From: Moraxella sp.
GTDB taxonomy: Bacteria > Pseudomonadota > Gammaproteobacteria > Pseudomonadales > Moraxellaceae
Length of the DNA stretch: 35,691 nt
Reading direction: 5' to 3'
NCBI RefSeq assembly: GCF_030525845.1
Contig: NZ_JAUNDY010000018.1
Location: forward strand, 1 to 35,691
Shown: positions 1-11,556 of the stretch, one piece after another
Position numbering within the stretch: position 1 is the first letter of the stretch
Layout of the letters: every line of letters starts with the position of its first letter
The notes under the pieces: generated by a model
What the model was told of the DNA's origin: nothing
Database searches by the model: none
Seen by the model: the letters and a program-made list of their open reading frames with translations, nothing else
Program-made: the position numbers and the translations under genes

Positions 1-1
1 T

Positions 2-100
2 TATGAAACTTATCGCATTCGTGCCGAAAAATATCCAATCATTGTCAATCCTTTTGATTATTGTGTGTTGGAAGTTCAGGCGGAATATGAGGTGGAGTAG
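2..100 (+). CDS. 3' end of an unidentified gene (partial)
   Basis: An open frame enters from the left edge and ends at TAG (98-100), giving a 32-residue C-terminal tail that begins YETYRIRAEKY and ends QAEYEVE. It lies just before the eno promoter on the same strand. The tail has no motif I recognise. It does not look like the end of KdsA or PyrG, which precede eno in many gammaproteobacteria. Identity is left open; only the frame and stop are visible. Confidence 0.5.
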   Translation, partial: YETYRIRAEKYPIIVNPFDYCVLEVQAEYEVE

Positions 101-122
101 TACCAAAGCTTTGAAATAACAG

Positions 123-151
123 TTTATGCCAGCCAAAATTTGTGTTATAAT
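123..151 (+). promoter_or_regulatory. Predicted sigma-70 promoter of the eno operon
   Basis: A perfect TATAAT (146-151) is preceded by TGT, forming an extended -10 element. A weak -35 candidate, TTTATG (123-128), sits 17 bases upstream. Transcription would start near 158, leaving a leader of about 30 nt before the eno start, with AAAGGA as ribosome binding site. The extended -10 probably compensates for the poor -35. Confidence 0.7.
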
Positions 152-159
152 CTAGCTAA

Positions 160-1503
<1,344 letters not shown>

Positions 1504-1504
1504 C

Positions 1505-1987
1505 ATGACCGCTGATACTCCAAAAAAAGACATGCAGTCATCAACCAAGAAAACAGGTGTAAAGATTTCGCCTGTTTTCTTGGGTTATTCGGTATTGATA
1601 ATTTTTGGGGTAGTGGTATTGGTTGCCTTGCAACATCAGTATTGGTATGGCGAATTTGGTCGTTATGAATTTGCCAAATTAAACGCAGAGCTTGCCTCTT
1701 GGCAACGGCTAAATGCCTCCCAGCAGGTAAAAAATAACGCCCTAAAAGCAGAGGTTAAAGACCTAAAATCAGGACTTGGGGCGATAGAAGAGCATGCACG
1801 GTTGGAATTGGGGCTTATTAAGTCAGGAGAGACCTTTGTGGAGCTGTCCACAGCACCTGTGATTAACACTAGGGAGATGGCAGAGGGTGTGGATAGTAGC
1901 AGTGCTACCGAGCCTGTGGAGGGGCTACTTGATGGTGCTGGTGGCTATGCTGTAACAGATGTTGGTAGTGATACTGGCGAGAATTGA
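1505..1987 (+). CDS. ftsB: Cell division protein FtsB
   Basis: Bitopic inner-membrane protein that bridges FtsL and FtsQ in the divisome. Residues about 20-41 form one membrane segment (VFLGYSVLIIFGVVVLVALQ), followed by the FtsB-type periplasmic coiled coil (roughly 55-95) ending in HARLELGLIKSGE, which matches the family signature before its conserved C-terminal tail. At 160 residues it is longer than E. coli FtsB (about 103), with a cytoplasmic N-terminal extension and a Ser/Glu/Gly-rich C-terminal tail of about 45 residues that looks disordered. The ATG one base after the eno stop was chosen; an in-frame ATG at 1532 is an alternative. The eno-ftsB-ispD order is common in gammaproteobacteria and supports the call. 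Confidence 0.9.
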   Translation: MTADTPKKDMQSSTKKTGVKISPVFLGYSVLIIFGVVVLVALQHQYWYGEFGRYEFAKLNAELASWQRLNASQQVKNNALKAEVKDLKSGLGAIEEHARLELGLIKSGETFVELSTAPVINTREMAEGVDSSSATEPVEGLLDGAGGYAVTDVGSDTGEN

Positions 1988-1988
1988 T

Positions 1989-2729
1989 ATGGCAAAATTT
2001 CATCGGCGTATCCATGCGTTAGTTGTTGCGGCAGGGCGAGGCAGTCGTTTTGGGGCGGATACACCCAAGCAGTACCTGCATGCTCTTGGGCGTACGATAC
2101 TAGAACATAGTGTGGCTTGTCTAGATGTTTCTGATATTGATGATATTACATTGGTAATTGCCAAAGATGACCAAATGGCGACTTCGCTAGATTTTGGTTG
2201 CGATAAGCCAATTTATTTTTGTCAGGGTGGTGCAGAGCGATTTTTGTCTGTTAGGGCAGGTGTAGAGGAGATTTTTAGGCGAACTGGTGGAGATGATGTG
2301 TGGGTACTTATCCATGATGGAGCAAGACCTTGTCTTTTGCCATCAGATGTGCATCGCCTTATTGATACCATCAAAGAATTTGATGTTGGGAGTTTGGATA
2401 ATTTGCCAGTAGGGGCGATTTTAGCAACGCCTGTGGTGGATACATTAAAGCTTGCCGAATGCAAAGCCAATCAAGTACACATTTCTTATACTGTCAGTCG
2501 TGATAATCTGTGGCAGGCTCAAACCCCACAAGTGTTTCGGCTACATGCCTTGCGACAGATGTTGGATTATGCGATTGACAATAATTTAATGATTACTGAT
2601 GAAGCAAGTGGTTTTGAACATCTTGGGCGGAGTGTGGTGTTGGTACAGGGTTCACGATTTAACATAAAATTGACTTATCCTGATGACCTAAAAATGGTTG
2701 AATTGATATTGCAAGCCAATAAGTCATGA
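1989..2729 (+). CDS. ispD: 2-C-methyl-D-erythritol 4-phosphate cytidylyltransferase
   Basis: Third enzyme of the MEP isoprenoid pathway: it transfers CMP from CTP to methylerythritol 4-phosphate. The N-terminus carries the nucleotidyltransferase signature LVVAAGRGSRFGADTPKQYL (residues about 11-30), and the C-terminal half has the family motifs DGARPC, AQTPQVF and ITDEASGFEHLG. The 246 residues slightly exceed the usual 230-236. The ATG one base after the ftsB stop places the start just before the conserved glycine-rich loop; an upstream in-frame alternative start inside ftsB is less likely. The gene overlaps comEC by four bases (ATGA), so the two are probably translationally coupled. Confidence 0.97.
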   Translation: MAKFHRRIHALVVAAGRGSRFGADTPKQYLHALGRTILEHSVACLDVSDIDDITLVIAKDDQMATSLDFGCDKPIYFCQGGAERFLSVRAGVEEIFRRTGGDDVWVLIHDGARPCLLPSDVHRLIDTIKEFDVGSLDNLPVGAILATPVVDTLKLAECKANQVHISYTVSRDNLWQAQTPQVFRLHALRQMLDYAIDNNLMITDEASGFEHLGRSVVLVQGSRFNIKLTYPDDLKMVELILQANKS

Positions 2730-5185
2730 TTTGGTTGATATTTATCGTTGTGGTTTTGATGGTATTTGGGGTGTTGGATATGCCATCAACCAATTTGCCA
2801 CTTTTGGGTGCTGATGATAATTTTTATGTGATGAGCATACTTCTTGTGGGGTGTGCTTTTTTGTGTCTAAAATTTAATCAATTGACTGCTAAAACCCTGC
2901 TTGCCAAAATTTCGTTATTAGCAATAAACACATTGTTAATTGTGTTGGTGTCTTTGTTGTTTATTGTGCGGACGTTGAGCGTAAATCAGGATTTTGAGGG
3001 GGTGGCAAGGCTTATTCCAAAGCAGGGTTACACGATAACTGCTGATGTGCATGTCAGTGAGATTAGTGATGGTGTTTATGCAGAGGGCATGTATTATCGA
3101 CAAAAAGCACAGTTGTCCAATTTGCAATTTTATGAAGGTGCACATCAAGGAGGTGTAAATACTTACAACCCCTTTTTGGTGGCTGATGATGACATGGTAT
3201 CACACCAGCCCTTGCCAAAGACGCTGACAGTCATGTTGCAGGCAGGGCGGGTTTTTGAAAAAAACAAAACATCATGGGATAAGCTCAATCAGTTGCACCC
3301 CAATACCACTGCCCAAATGACGTTATTGATTACACCCATTGATACAGAGGTAAGTGCATTAGGTTTTGATAGCGGACGTTGGCTTCGTACTCGTCATATT
3401 CATGCCAATGCTCAGATTGTTGCTATTAATGGTGAAGTCATGCCTTTATCCAAGATAACTTGGCTGGGGCATTTGGAGGCTTTTCGTCAAACGTTGCGTG
3501 ATTATTTTTATCAAGATTGGCAAATGCTCGGTCATGACCAACAGCAAGCCAAAGCAGTTACGCTCTCACTTTTGACAGGCGACAGGGCGTTGATTGGCAA
3601 GGACACCAAAGAGTTGTATCAATTTGGCGGTATTAGTCATCTGCTTGCCATTTCAGGGACGCATGTGGTGTTTTTGGCGATGATATTGGCTTATATTTTG
3701 TGTTCGGTGGCGGACAGATTTTTGGTGTTTTATCAAGTGATGGCACGTCATCACTTTCGCATGATGGTCATGGTCTTGGCAAGTTTGGTGTATGCGTTAT
3801 TTACAGGGTTTGATGTGCCAGCAGTCAGGACGGTGTATATGATGTTGATGGTGTCGGTGGCGAGTTATCTTGCCTTGCCCATCTCTTCGATGACGGCATT
3901 GGCATGGGTGGCATTGGCAATGATTTGGCTAGACCCTGTGGTAGTGTGGCAGGCGGGATTTTGGCTGTCGTTTGTGGCGGTGGCGTTATTAATGTGGTAT
4001 GGGGAGCGTGAATTTGAGTCGGCAAAAACTGACTTTGTTACTGGCTTAATGAGATTAATCAAATTACAAAGTTATCTGTTTGTCGCCATGCTGCCCATTT
4101 CTCTGCTGTTATTTGGTAAGGTGTCGCTGTGGGGGCTGGTGGTTAATCTTTTTGCGGTAGGGCTATTTGGTGCATTGATTGTGCCTATTAACCTTTTGGC
4201 TGGGGTATTTTTTATTATTATGCCATCTGTGGCGAGTGTGCTGTGGGGGATTTCATCATTTGTGATATTATCCCTAAATGCGTTTTTGATGTTTTTGCAG
4301 GAGATGGGGAGTGCATGGCTTTATCAGAATGTCAGTGTGGCAGGCGTGTTGTTAGCCATGATGGCAGTGGGCGTATGGATAAGTCCTTTGATTCATAAAA
4401 AATTTGCATTCATGCCTGTGCTTGCCATGCTAATGATGTTGGTGCAGGGCAAGTCTGTCATGCCAAAGATGGGGATACATGTTTTAAATAGTGATGATGA
4501 TTATGTCAGTCAGGTATTAATTTTTAAGCCTCATGCCAATGATGGTGCTAGCAAGACGGCTTGGCTTTTATTGACTGATCAAGGAAGTAAGCAATCCCCT
4601 GAGCTATTTGCCAAGACCTTACTTACCCAACTACACAAACAAAACATCAATCACTTAACAGGCGTGATTATTCAAACACCAAGCCCTATGATGGCTGAGG
4701 CGTTATCCATCATTCACAGAGACATTCCTATTCATCGTCCATGGCTGGCAGGCAAGAATGAGGTGCTAGGGTTGCCTTATCATGGTTGCGAGGCTGGCAG
4801 GAGCTGGGAGGGCGATGGGCTTTATATTCGTGCCTTGACAGGCTGGCAGATGATTGATGATGAGCATGTGTGGAGCTGTTCGATATTTGTCGAAAGCGAG
4901 GAGGACATAACCATCATGGGCGGTATTCGCCATGACATCAAAGAGGAGGGGAGTCATATTTATCGTGTGCTTATCAATGGGGCGAATCACGCTCACACAT
5001 GGCAGATGTATGAGTACATGTGTCATGACGAGGTGCTGGCAGATGTGTGGCTGGTTCATACACGCCAAGTGGTCAGCCGTGCGGTTTTTGATGCAACTTC
5101 GCCGTATGTCATGATTTATACTGACAAAAATACCGCCACCAATCGTGAAAAAGCCTCTGTGGCATTGGCAAGTTTAACGGATTGA
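2726..5185 (+). CDS. comEC: ComEC/Rec2-family DNA uptake channel
   Basis: Inner-membrane protein that carries single-stranded transforming DNA into the cytoplasm in naturally competent bacteria. Order: N-terminal membrane segments (about 1-80), a soluble DUF4131-like region (about 90-250), then the Competence domain with the signature HLLAISGTH (His305) and many membrane helices to about residue 570. The last 240 residues occupy the place of the usual metallo-beta-lactamase domain, but I see no HxHxDH-type motif: where family members read roughly LVLSHPDxDHxGG, this protein has TGVIIQTPSPMMAEAL. The nuclease-like domain therefore appears degenerate. At 819 residues the length is normal. Four-base overlap with ispD; competence is thus tied to a housekeeping transcript unless an internal promoter exists. 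Confidence 0.92.
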   Translation: MIWLIFIVVVLMVFGVLDMPSTNLPLLGADDNFYVMSILLVGCAFLCLKFNQLTAKTLLAKISLLAINTLLIVLVSLLFIVRTLSVNQDFEGVARLIPKQGYTITADVHVSEISDGVYAEGMYYRQKAQLSNLQFYEGAHQGGVNTYNPFLVADDDMVSHQPLPKTLTVMLQAGRVFEKNKTSWDKLNQLHPNTTAQMTLLITPIDTEVSALGFDSGRWLRTRHIHANAQIVAINGEVMPLSKITWLGHLEAFRQTLRDYFYQDWQMLGHDQQQAKAVTLSLLTGDRALIGKDTKELYQFGGISHLLAISGTHVVFLAMILAYILCSVADRFLVFYQVMARHHFRMMVMVLASLVYALFTGFDVPAVRTVYMMLMVSVASYLALPISSMTALAWVALAMIWLDPVVVWQAGFWLSFVAVALLMWYGEREFESAKTDFVTGLMRLIKLQSYLFVAMLPISLLLFGKVSLWGLVVNLFAVGLFGALIVPINLLAGVFFIIMPSVASVLWGISSFVILSLNAFLMFLQEMGSAWLYQNVSVAGVLLAMMAVGVWISPLIHKKFAFMPVLAMLMMLVQGKSVMPKMGIHVLNSDDDYVSQVLIFKPHANDGASKTAWLLLTDQGSKQSPELFAKTLLTQLHKQNINHLTGVIIQTPSPMMAEALSIIHRDIPIHRPWLAGKNEVLGLPYHGCEAGRSWEGDGLYIRALTGWQMIDDEHVWSCSIFVESEEDITIMGGIRHDIKEEGSHIYRVLINGANHAHTWQMYEYMCHDEVLADVWLVHTRQVVSRAVFDATSPYVMIYTDKNTATNREKASVALASLTD

Positions 5186-5211
5186 AATAATCTTATAAAT
5201 TATGCTAAAAT
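5182..5211 (+). promoter_or_regulatory. Predicted sigma-70 promoter of sppA
   Basis: TTGAAA (5182-5187) and TAAAAT (5206-5211) are separated by 18 bases; TGC directly before the -10 makes it an extended -10. The -35 overlaps the comEC stop codon. The start point would be near 5218, about 30 nt before sppA, which has a clear AGGAA ribosome binding site (5238-5242). Confidence 0.65.
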
Positions 5212-5247
5212 GCTTCAATTTATCAAGTATATAGCTTAGGAAATCAT

Positions 5248-6273
5248 ATGGCATGGCCACCCAATCCCAATAAAGACACTTCCACTTCTTCTCATCACTC
5301 CTCCCAAAATCAGTACAGCAGTCAAGAATGGCGACTGCTTGAAAAAACCCTCATGGCAAGTATTGAGGAGCAACGCAGAGCAAGACGTTGGGGGATTTTT
5401 TTTAAATTCTTAACCTTTGCTTATATCATTTTTGTCATCGCAGTGATGGGGCGTGGTTGTAGTACAGATGGCGGTATGCCAGTGGAGATAAATAAGCCTC
5501 ATTTGGCGGTCGTGGAGGTCAATGGCGTGATCGCCAGTAGCACCGATGCCAATGCCTATAATGTCAACTCGGCACTCACAGAAGCATTTAGCAATCCTAA
5601 TTCTAAGGCTGTCGCTCTTGCCATTAACTCACCAGGTGGCTCGCCTGTGCAGTCTGATGAGATTTGGCAGACAGCGATGGATTTACGCAAAGAGTATCCT
5701 GATAAGAAGCTTTATGCCGTCATTGGCGACATCGGCGCATCTGGGGCGTATTATATTGCCAGCTCTGCCGATGAAATTTGGGTCAATCCATCAAGCTTGG
5801 TGGGTTCGATTGGTGTGATTATGTCAGGTTATGACACCCAAAAACTCATGGAAAAAATTGGCGTAAAAGACCGCACCATGACAGCAGGCGAGTACAAGGA
5901 TATTTTGAGCATGAGCCGTGATATGACTGCCAGCGAAAAAGCCCATGTGCAGGCATTGCTTGATGTCACTCATCAAAACTTCATCGATGCGGTCAAGACT
6001 GGACGTGGCGATAAGCTAAAAAATCCCGAACAAAATCAAATTTTTAGTGGTCTGTTTTGGACGGGTAAGCAATCTGTGGAATTGGGGCTTGCCGACAAGA
6101 CGGGCGGTATTAGTAAGCTTGAAAAAGAGCTCAATCTAGAACACTCAGTCAATTACACCTATGTAGACCCCATGCGAAAAATCTTTGACCGTCTAGGCGT
6201 GCAAGTCGGTCAAGGTCTGGGGCGGGGTGCTTTGCTTGCTCTGCAAGAGAGTGAAAACAGCAAAATACAATAA
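5248..6273 (+). CDS. sppA: Signal peptide peptidase SppA, short (S49) form
   Basis: Membrane-anchored serine protease that degrades cleaved signal peptides. A hydrophilic N-terminus is followed by one membrane segment (about 49-67), then a single S49 domain. The Ser/Lys dyad is visible: Ser165 in GDIGASGAYY and Lys217 in TAGEYKDIL. The 52-residue separation equals that of the Bacillus SppA dyad (Ser147/Lys199). The motif AINSPGGSP (oxyanion region) also fits. At 341 residues it is the single-domain form, not the roughly 620-residue two-domain E. coli SppA; SohB is less likely because of the strong SppA motifs. It has its own promoter and is followed by a strong terminator, so it looks monocistronic. 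Confidence 0.92.
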   Translation: MAWPPNPNKDTSTSSHHSSQNQYSSQEWRLLEKTLMASIEEQRRARRWGIFFKFLTFAYIIFVIAVMGRGCSTDGGMPVEINKPHLAVVEVNGVIASSTDANAYNVNSALTEAFSNPNSKAVALAINSPGGSPVQSDEIWQTAMDLRKEYPDKKLYAVIGDIGASGAYYIASSADEIWVNPSSLVGSIGVIMSGYDTQKLMEKIGVKDRTMTAGEYKDILSMSRDMTASEKAHVQALLDVTHQNFIDAVKTGRGDKLKNPEQNQIFSGLFWTGKQSVELGLADKTGGISKLEKELNLEHSVNYTYVDPMRKIFDRLGVQVGQGLGRGALLALQESENSKIQ

Positions 6274-6301
6274 TGATTGCTTGTCATCAAGCAGGAGCTT
6301 T

Positions 6302-6329
6302 GGCTAAGTTGATTAAACTTAGCCTTTTT
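6302..6329 (+). terminator. Rho-independent terminator of sppA
   Basis: GGCTAAGTT (6302-6310) and AACTTAGCC (6316-6324) form a perfect 9-bp stem with a 5-base loop, followed by TTTTT. It lies about 30 bases after the sppA stop. There is no matching T-run on the opposite strand, so it serves mainly the plus strand. Confidence 0.85.
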
Positions 6330-6389
6330 GTTTGGGTGTGGCAGGTGGATTGTAAAATATTTATACACTTCGTTTTGTGATTGCCAAAA

Positions 6390-6719
6390 TCACTTAATCC
6401 CTGTATATTTCTCAAAATTATTGGCATAATCATCGATATTATCCGCGAGCATTTGCTGATATTGTTTGGTATAAAAGGCGATGATTTCGTCTTTTTCTTG
6501 GGCAAAATCACTGCCTTTCATAAAACCAATACTTGCCGCTGACACCGCAAAGCGAGCTGCTGCATAAGTCAAAGAAGCTGCTACTTGTCCTGCGTGTGAA
6601 GTGGGCGATAATTGTGAGTTTGCCAAAGTAATCACTTCATCTGCCCGCTCAAAAAAGGCATTGGCATCTTGGGGGAGTTTGTCGGTGTTTTCGGCTAATT
6701 GTTCATTAAGATTTGACAT
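6390..6719 (-). CDS. DUF3144 family protein
   Basis: Small soluble protein of 109 residues whose sequence fits the uncharacterised DUF3144 family. The middle holds the recognisable core FFERADEVITLANSQL (about residues 23-38) and an Ala-rich helical segment containing SLTYAAARFAV (about 50-60); the C-terminal third is acidic and rich in Tyr and Gln. No signal peptide, membrane segment or catalytic motif is seen, and the protein is probably all-helical and cytoplasmic. AGGAA sits 5 bases before the ATG. It lies directly downstream of metK but is separated from it by a terminator that overlaps its own putative promoter. Function is unknown. Confidence 0.8.
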   Translation of the reverse strand: MSNLNEQLAENTDKLPQDANAFFERADEVITLANSQLSPTSHAGQVAASLTYAAARFAVSAASIGFMKGSDFAQEKDEIIAFYTKQYQQMLADNIDDYANNFEKYTGIK

Positions 6720-6742
6720 AAAAATTCCTGAAAAATTTTAAA

Positions 6743-6771
6743 ATAAAAGCCAATCATAGACTGGCTTTTAT
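6743..6771 (-). terminator. Rho-independent terminator of metK
   Basis: ATAAAAGCCA (6743-6752) and TGGCTTTTAT (6762-6771) are perfect 10-bp complements with a 9-base loop. Read on the minus strand the stem runs into a T-rich tract. It lies about 30 bases after the metK stop. The hairpin would also form the first nucleotides of the DUF3144 transcript if the promoter at 6770-6798 is correct. Confidence 0.75.
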
Positions 6772-6798
6772 TGTATCACAATTTACAGGTTGGGTAAA
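6770..6798 (-). promoter_or_regulatory. Predicted promoter of the DUF3144 gene
   Basis: Read on the minus strand: TTTACC (6793-6798), a 17-base spacer, then TACAAT (6770-6775) preceded by TGA, which makes an extended -10. It sits between metK and the DUF3144 gene, and its start point would fall inside the metK terminator hairpin. Confidence 0.5.
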
Positions 6799-6799
6799 A

Positions 6800-7966
6800 T
6801 TACCAATTGGTGTCCGCTTTAATTGCCTCAACCTTATCCAATTTTTCCCATGTAAAGGCATTGTCTGTACCATGTCTACCAAAATGACCATAACTGGCGG
6901 TGATTTCGTACATCGGTTGCAATAAATTTAACATACGAGTAATGCCATAAGGACGCAGGTCAAAATGGGTGCGGATTAGGCGAATGATTTCATCATTGGA
7001 CACTTTGCCTGTACCAAAGGTATTGACCGAAATAGAGGTTGGCTCTGCCACACCAATAGCATAGGAAACTTGTACTTCGATACGGTCAGCAAGTCCTGCC
7101 GCCACCAAGTTTTTGGCGACATAACGACCTGCATAGGCAGCCGAGCGGTCAACCTTAGAGGGGTCTTTGCCTGAGAATGCACCGCCACCATGACGAGCCA
7201 TACCACCATAAGTGTCGACGATGATTTTACGACCTGTCAAGCCAGCATCGCCCACAGGACCACCGATGACGAATTTACCTGTGGGATTAATGTGGTATTT
7301 GGTACCAGCATGCAAAAGTTCGGTAGGAATGACTTTTTTGATGATTTCCTCCATCACTGCCTCATGCAGATCAGCTTGACTAATTTCTGGGGCGTGCTGA
7401 GTGGAGAGTACAAGGGCATCCACCGCCACAGGGCGATGAGCATCATCGTAACGTAGGCTCACTTGTGCTTTCGCGTCTGGGCGTAGCCATGAAAGCGTGC
7501 CGTTTTTGCGTAGTTCGGCTTGGCGTTCCATGAGGCGGTGTGACAAAGCGATGGGGGCTGGCATGAGCACATCTGTTTCGTTACAGGCATAACCAAACAT
7601 CAAGCCTTGATCGCCTGCCCCTTGATCTTCTGGGTGGCTTCTATCCACGCCTTGTGCAATCTCAGGCGACTGTTTGCCAATCATGTTAATGACCGCACAG
7701 CTTGATCCGTCAAAGCCCAAATCGCTGTGGTTGTAACCGATTTTGTTGACAGTAGCACGCACAATGGCTTCCACGTCAATATTGGCATGGGTGGTAATCT
7801 CGCCCGCCAGCACCACCGCCCCTGTTTTGGTCAGGGTTTCGCATGCCACACGAGCGTCTTTATCTTGGGCTAAAATGGCGTCCAAGATGGCATCAGAGAC
7901 TTGGTCAGCCATCTTGTCTGGGTGTCCTTCGGAGACGGATTCGGAGGTAAATAATTGATAATTCAT
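6800..7966 (-). CDS. metK: S-adenosylmethionine synthetase
   Basis: Makes the methyl donor SAM from methionine and ATP. The 388-residue protein has the N-terminal signature [17 protein letters not shown] (catalytic His15), the ATP motif [12 protein letters not shown], and the glycine-rich [19 protein letters not shown] loop that holds phosphate-binding and catalytic Lys and Asp residues. Length and motif spacing are normal for bacterial MAT. The start was chosen because homology begins at residue 3; the ribosome binding site is weak. A gap of 367 bases precedes it, the longest in the window, with a predicted promoter and an RNA leader of about 150 nt that can fold into a multi-branch structure. 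This suggests control at the RNA level. Confidence 0.98.
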   Translation of the reverse strand: MNYQLFTSESVSEGHPDKMADQVSDAILDAILAQDKDARVACETLTKTGAVVLAGEITTHANIDVEAIVRATVNKIGYNHSDLGFDGSSCAVINMIGKQSPEIAQGVDRSHPEDQGAGDQGLMFGYACNETDVLMPAPIALSHRLMERQAELRKNGTLSWLRPDAKAQVSLRYDDAHRPVAVDALVLSTQHAPEISQADLHEAVMEEIIKKVIPTELLHAGTKYHINPTGKFVIGGPVGDAGLTGRKIIVDTYGGMARHGGGAFSGKDPSKVDRSAAYAGRYVAKNLVAAGLADRIEVQVSYAIGVAEPTSISVNTFGTGKVSNDEIIRLIRTHFDLRPYGITRMLNLLQPMYEITASYGHFGRHGTDNAFTWEKLDKVEAIKADTNW

Positions 7967-8116
7967 AAAATTTCATCTTAAAAACTAAAAAACTTACGAA
8001 ATTCTGGTGGCTTTTCATTATTTGTTTAAATAGCGAACAAATCTAGGCTTGACAGAATGAGCCAATCACTTGGCTTGACATCGTAAGGCGAGAATATCAT
8101 TTTAATGGATATTTGG
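7967..8116 (-). promoter_or_regulatory. Structured 5' leader of metK, candidate cis-regulatory RNA
   Basis: On the minus strand, CTTACGA (8081-8087) is a perfect complement of TCGTAAG (7993-7999). This closes a domain of about 95 nt that contains AGCCAA-GTGA-TTGGCT (a 6-bp hairpin with a GNRA-type tetraloop, 8059-8074) and ATTTGTT/AACAAAT (a 7-bp hairpin, about 8022-8044). The closing stem is followed at once by T6, then AG and T5. UGUCAAGCC occurs twice (plus-strand copies 8046-8054 and 8072-8080); the second AGCC can compete for the TTGGCT strand. I do not recognise a known SAM riboswitch class. A switch acting by termination or by masking translation is inference. Confidence 0.45.
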
Positions 8117-8122
8117 AGGAAA

Positions 8123-8153
8123 ATTATACATGATTTTATTAATAAAGTGTTAA
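8123..8153 (-). promoter_or_regulatory. Predicted promoter of metK
   Basis: On the minus strand there is a perfect TATAAT (8123-8128) and an upstream TTAACA (8148-8153). The 19-base spacer is longer than ideal. The start point would be near 8116, leaving a leader of about 150 nt before metK. Confidence 0.45.
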
Positions 8154-8260
8154 TTTTTTTAATGAAAAAAGCTTGGAATGCTATGAAAAAACTTGAATAT
8201 ATCAAATGACAAGTTGTTGTTTGTTTTTTAATTTGTGTGTAAACATTGGTAAGTGAGTAT

Positions 8261-8285
8261 GCCTCATAAATTTACTTTATGAGGC
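8261..8285 (-). terminator. Hairpin after the rhomboid gene, possible terminator without a U-run
   Basis: GCCTCATAAA (8261-8270) and TTTATGAGGC (8276-8285) form a perfect 10-bp stem with a 5-base loop, about 50 bases after the rhomboid stop. Neither strand has a T-run after the stem, so it may stabilise the 3' end or act as a weak terminator. Between it and the metK promoter (8154-8260) I see only AT-rich sequence. Confidence 0.45.
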
Positions 8286-8333
8286 TTGATGGGTAAATCA
8301 TTTGGGTTTTTGGTGGTGGCAATAAGAAAACGC

Positions 8334-8939
8334 CTAAAATCTTGGGTGTAATAGTGCATTGATAAAATGAATGATGATGGCAGGATTGATGGCGATAGTG
8401 GCAATCACCCCGAATGCCGCTCCTGCTAGATGAGCCAGATGATTGATGCGACCTGTGCCACGTCTATCCGCCCATACGCTATACGCCACGTAGCCGATGG
8501 CAAAAATAATCGCTGGAATGGGGATAAAAAACAGATAAATGGTTTGCCATGGGGCAAGTAAAATAAACGAAAACAGCACTGCCGAGACACCGCCTGAGGC
8601 ACCGAGACTAGAAAATCTGGGGTTATTTTTGTAGCGAACATAATCAGGAATGCTTGAAGCGATGATGGCGAGGGCATAAAAACCCACAAAGCCCAAAGAG
8701 CCTAAGTGATTAATAAAAAACCGCTCCATGACACGACCAAAAAAGTAAAGCGTAATCATGTTAAACAGTAAGTGCATGCCATCTGCATGAACAAAACCGC
8801 TGGTCAAAAAACGGTCAAATTGCTTATGGCGAGTGATGGAAATGGGGTCAAAGGTCAGCCTACCAAGCAGTAGCTTGTTTTGCCATGCCATGATACTGAC
8901 AACAACAGTGATGAGAATAATGACGGTGGTATGATTCAT
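8334..8939 (-). CDS. Rhomboid family intramembrane serine protease
   Basis: Integral membrane protease that cleaves other membrane proteins within or next to the bilayer. The 201-residue protein has about six hydrophobic segments. Family signatures are present in order: HLLFNM (His56, Asn60) in the second helix, GASGG with the nucleophile Ser115, and HLAHLAG with the catalytic His170. There is no cytoplasmic N-terminal domain, so it is a compact GlpG-like core. Substrate is unknown. No good Shine-Dalgarno sequence precedes the ATG. It lies between icd and metK with its own hairpin downstream and does not look like part of either unit. Confidence 0.9.
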   Translation of the reverse strand: MNHTTVIILITVVVSIMAWQNKLLLGRLTFDPISITRHKQFDRFLTSGFVHADGMHLLFNMITLYFFGRVMERFFINHLGSLGFVGFYALAIIASSIPDYVRYKNNPRFSSLGASGGVSAVLFSFILLAPWQTIYLFFIPIPAIIFAIGYVAYSVWADRRGTGRINHLAHLAGAAFGVIATIAINPAIIIHFINALLHPRF

Positions 8940-9028
8940 GGGTGTTTGGTGCTAAATATCAGATGGAGGTTGATGTTGCATTATACCGTTAAATGGCGGA
9001 TTTTGGTAATGTTTTAAAAGATTGCCAT

Positions 9029-9056
9029 AAAAAATGCCATCACAAAGATGGCATTT
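9029..9056 (-). terminator. Rho-independent terminator of icd
   Basis: AAATGCCATC (9032-9041) and GATGGCATTT (9047-9056) form a perfect 10-bp stem with a 5-base loop. On the minus strand it runs into TTTTTT. It lies 17 bases after the icd stop. Confidence 0.85.
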
Positions 9057-9072
9057 ATGGTTTTATCAAGCA

Positions 9073-11313
<2,241 letters not shown>

Positions 11314-11452
11314 TTATCGACAATGAACATGGTCTACGACCATAAGCAAGTTCACTTTGCAAAATTGGTGGATAATGGCAACAGTCTGATAATTAACGAC
11401 TGTTCACGCATTATCCAAAATCAGCGCTTATTATGCCACATTTTTGCTGATT

Positions 11453-11481
11453 TTCATAACTTTTTTTATTGAACAAGTCAA
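11453..11481 (-). promoter_or_regulatory. Predicted promoter of icd
   Basis: On the minus strand TTGACT (11476-11481) and TATGAA (11453-11458) are separated by 17 bases. This would leave a leader of about 150 nt. The remainder of the gap between icd and argS (11296-11601) contains the argS terminator; I see no gene in it. Confidence 0.4.
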
Positions 11482-11556
11482 GAATTATTTTTAAATAAAA
11501 TACCAAATATAAGTCATTTTTGATGATTGTGGGCTGGTTTGGTCTTGGTGGGTAGC

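Noticed and set aside
7993-8087. Assignment of the metK leader to a known SAM riboswitch class
   Set aside because: I could not match the conserved cores of the SAM-I, SAM-II or SAM/SAH classes by eye, so it is reported only as a candidate structured RNA.
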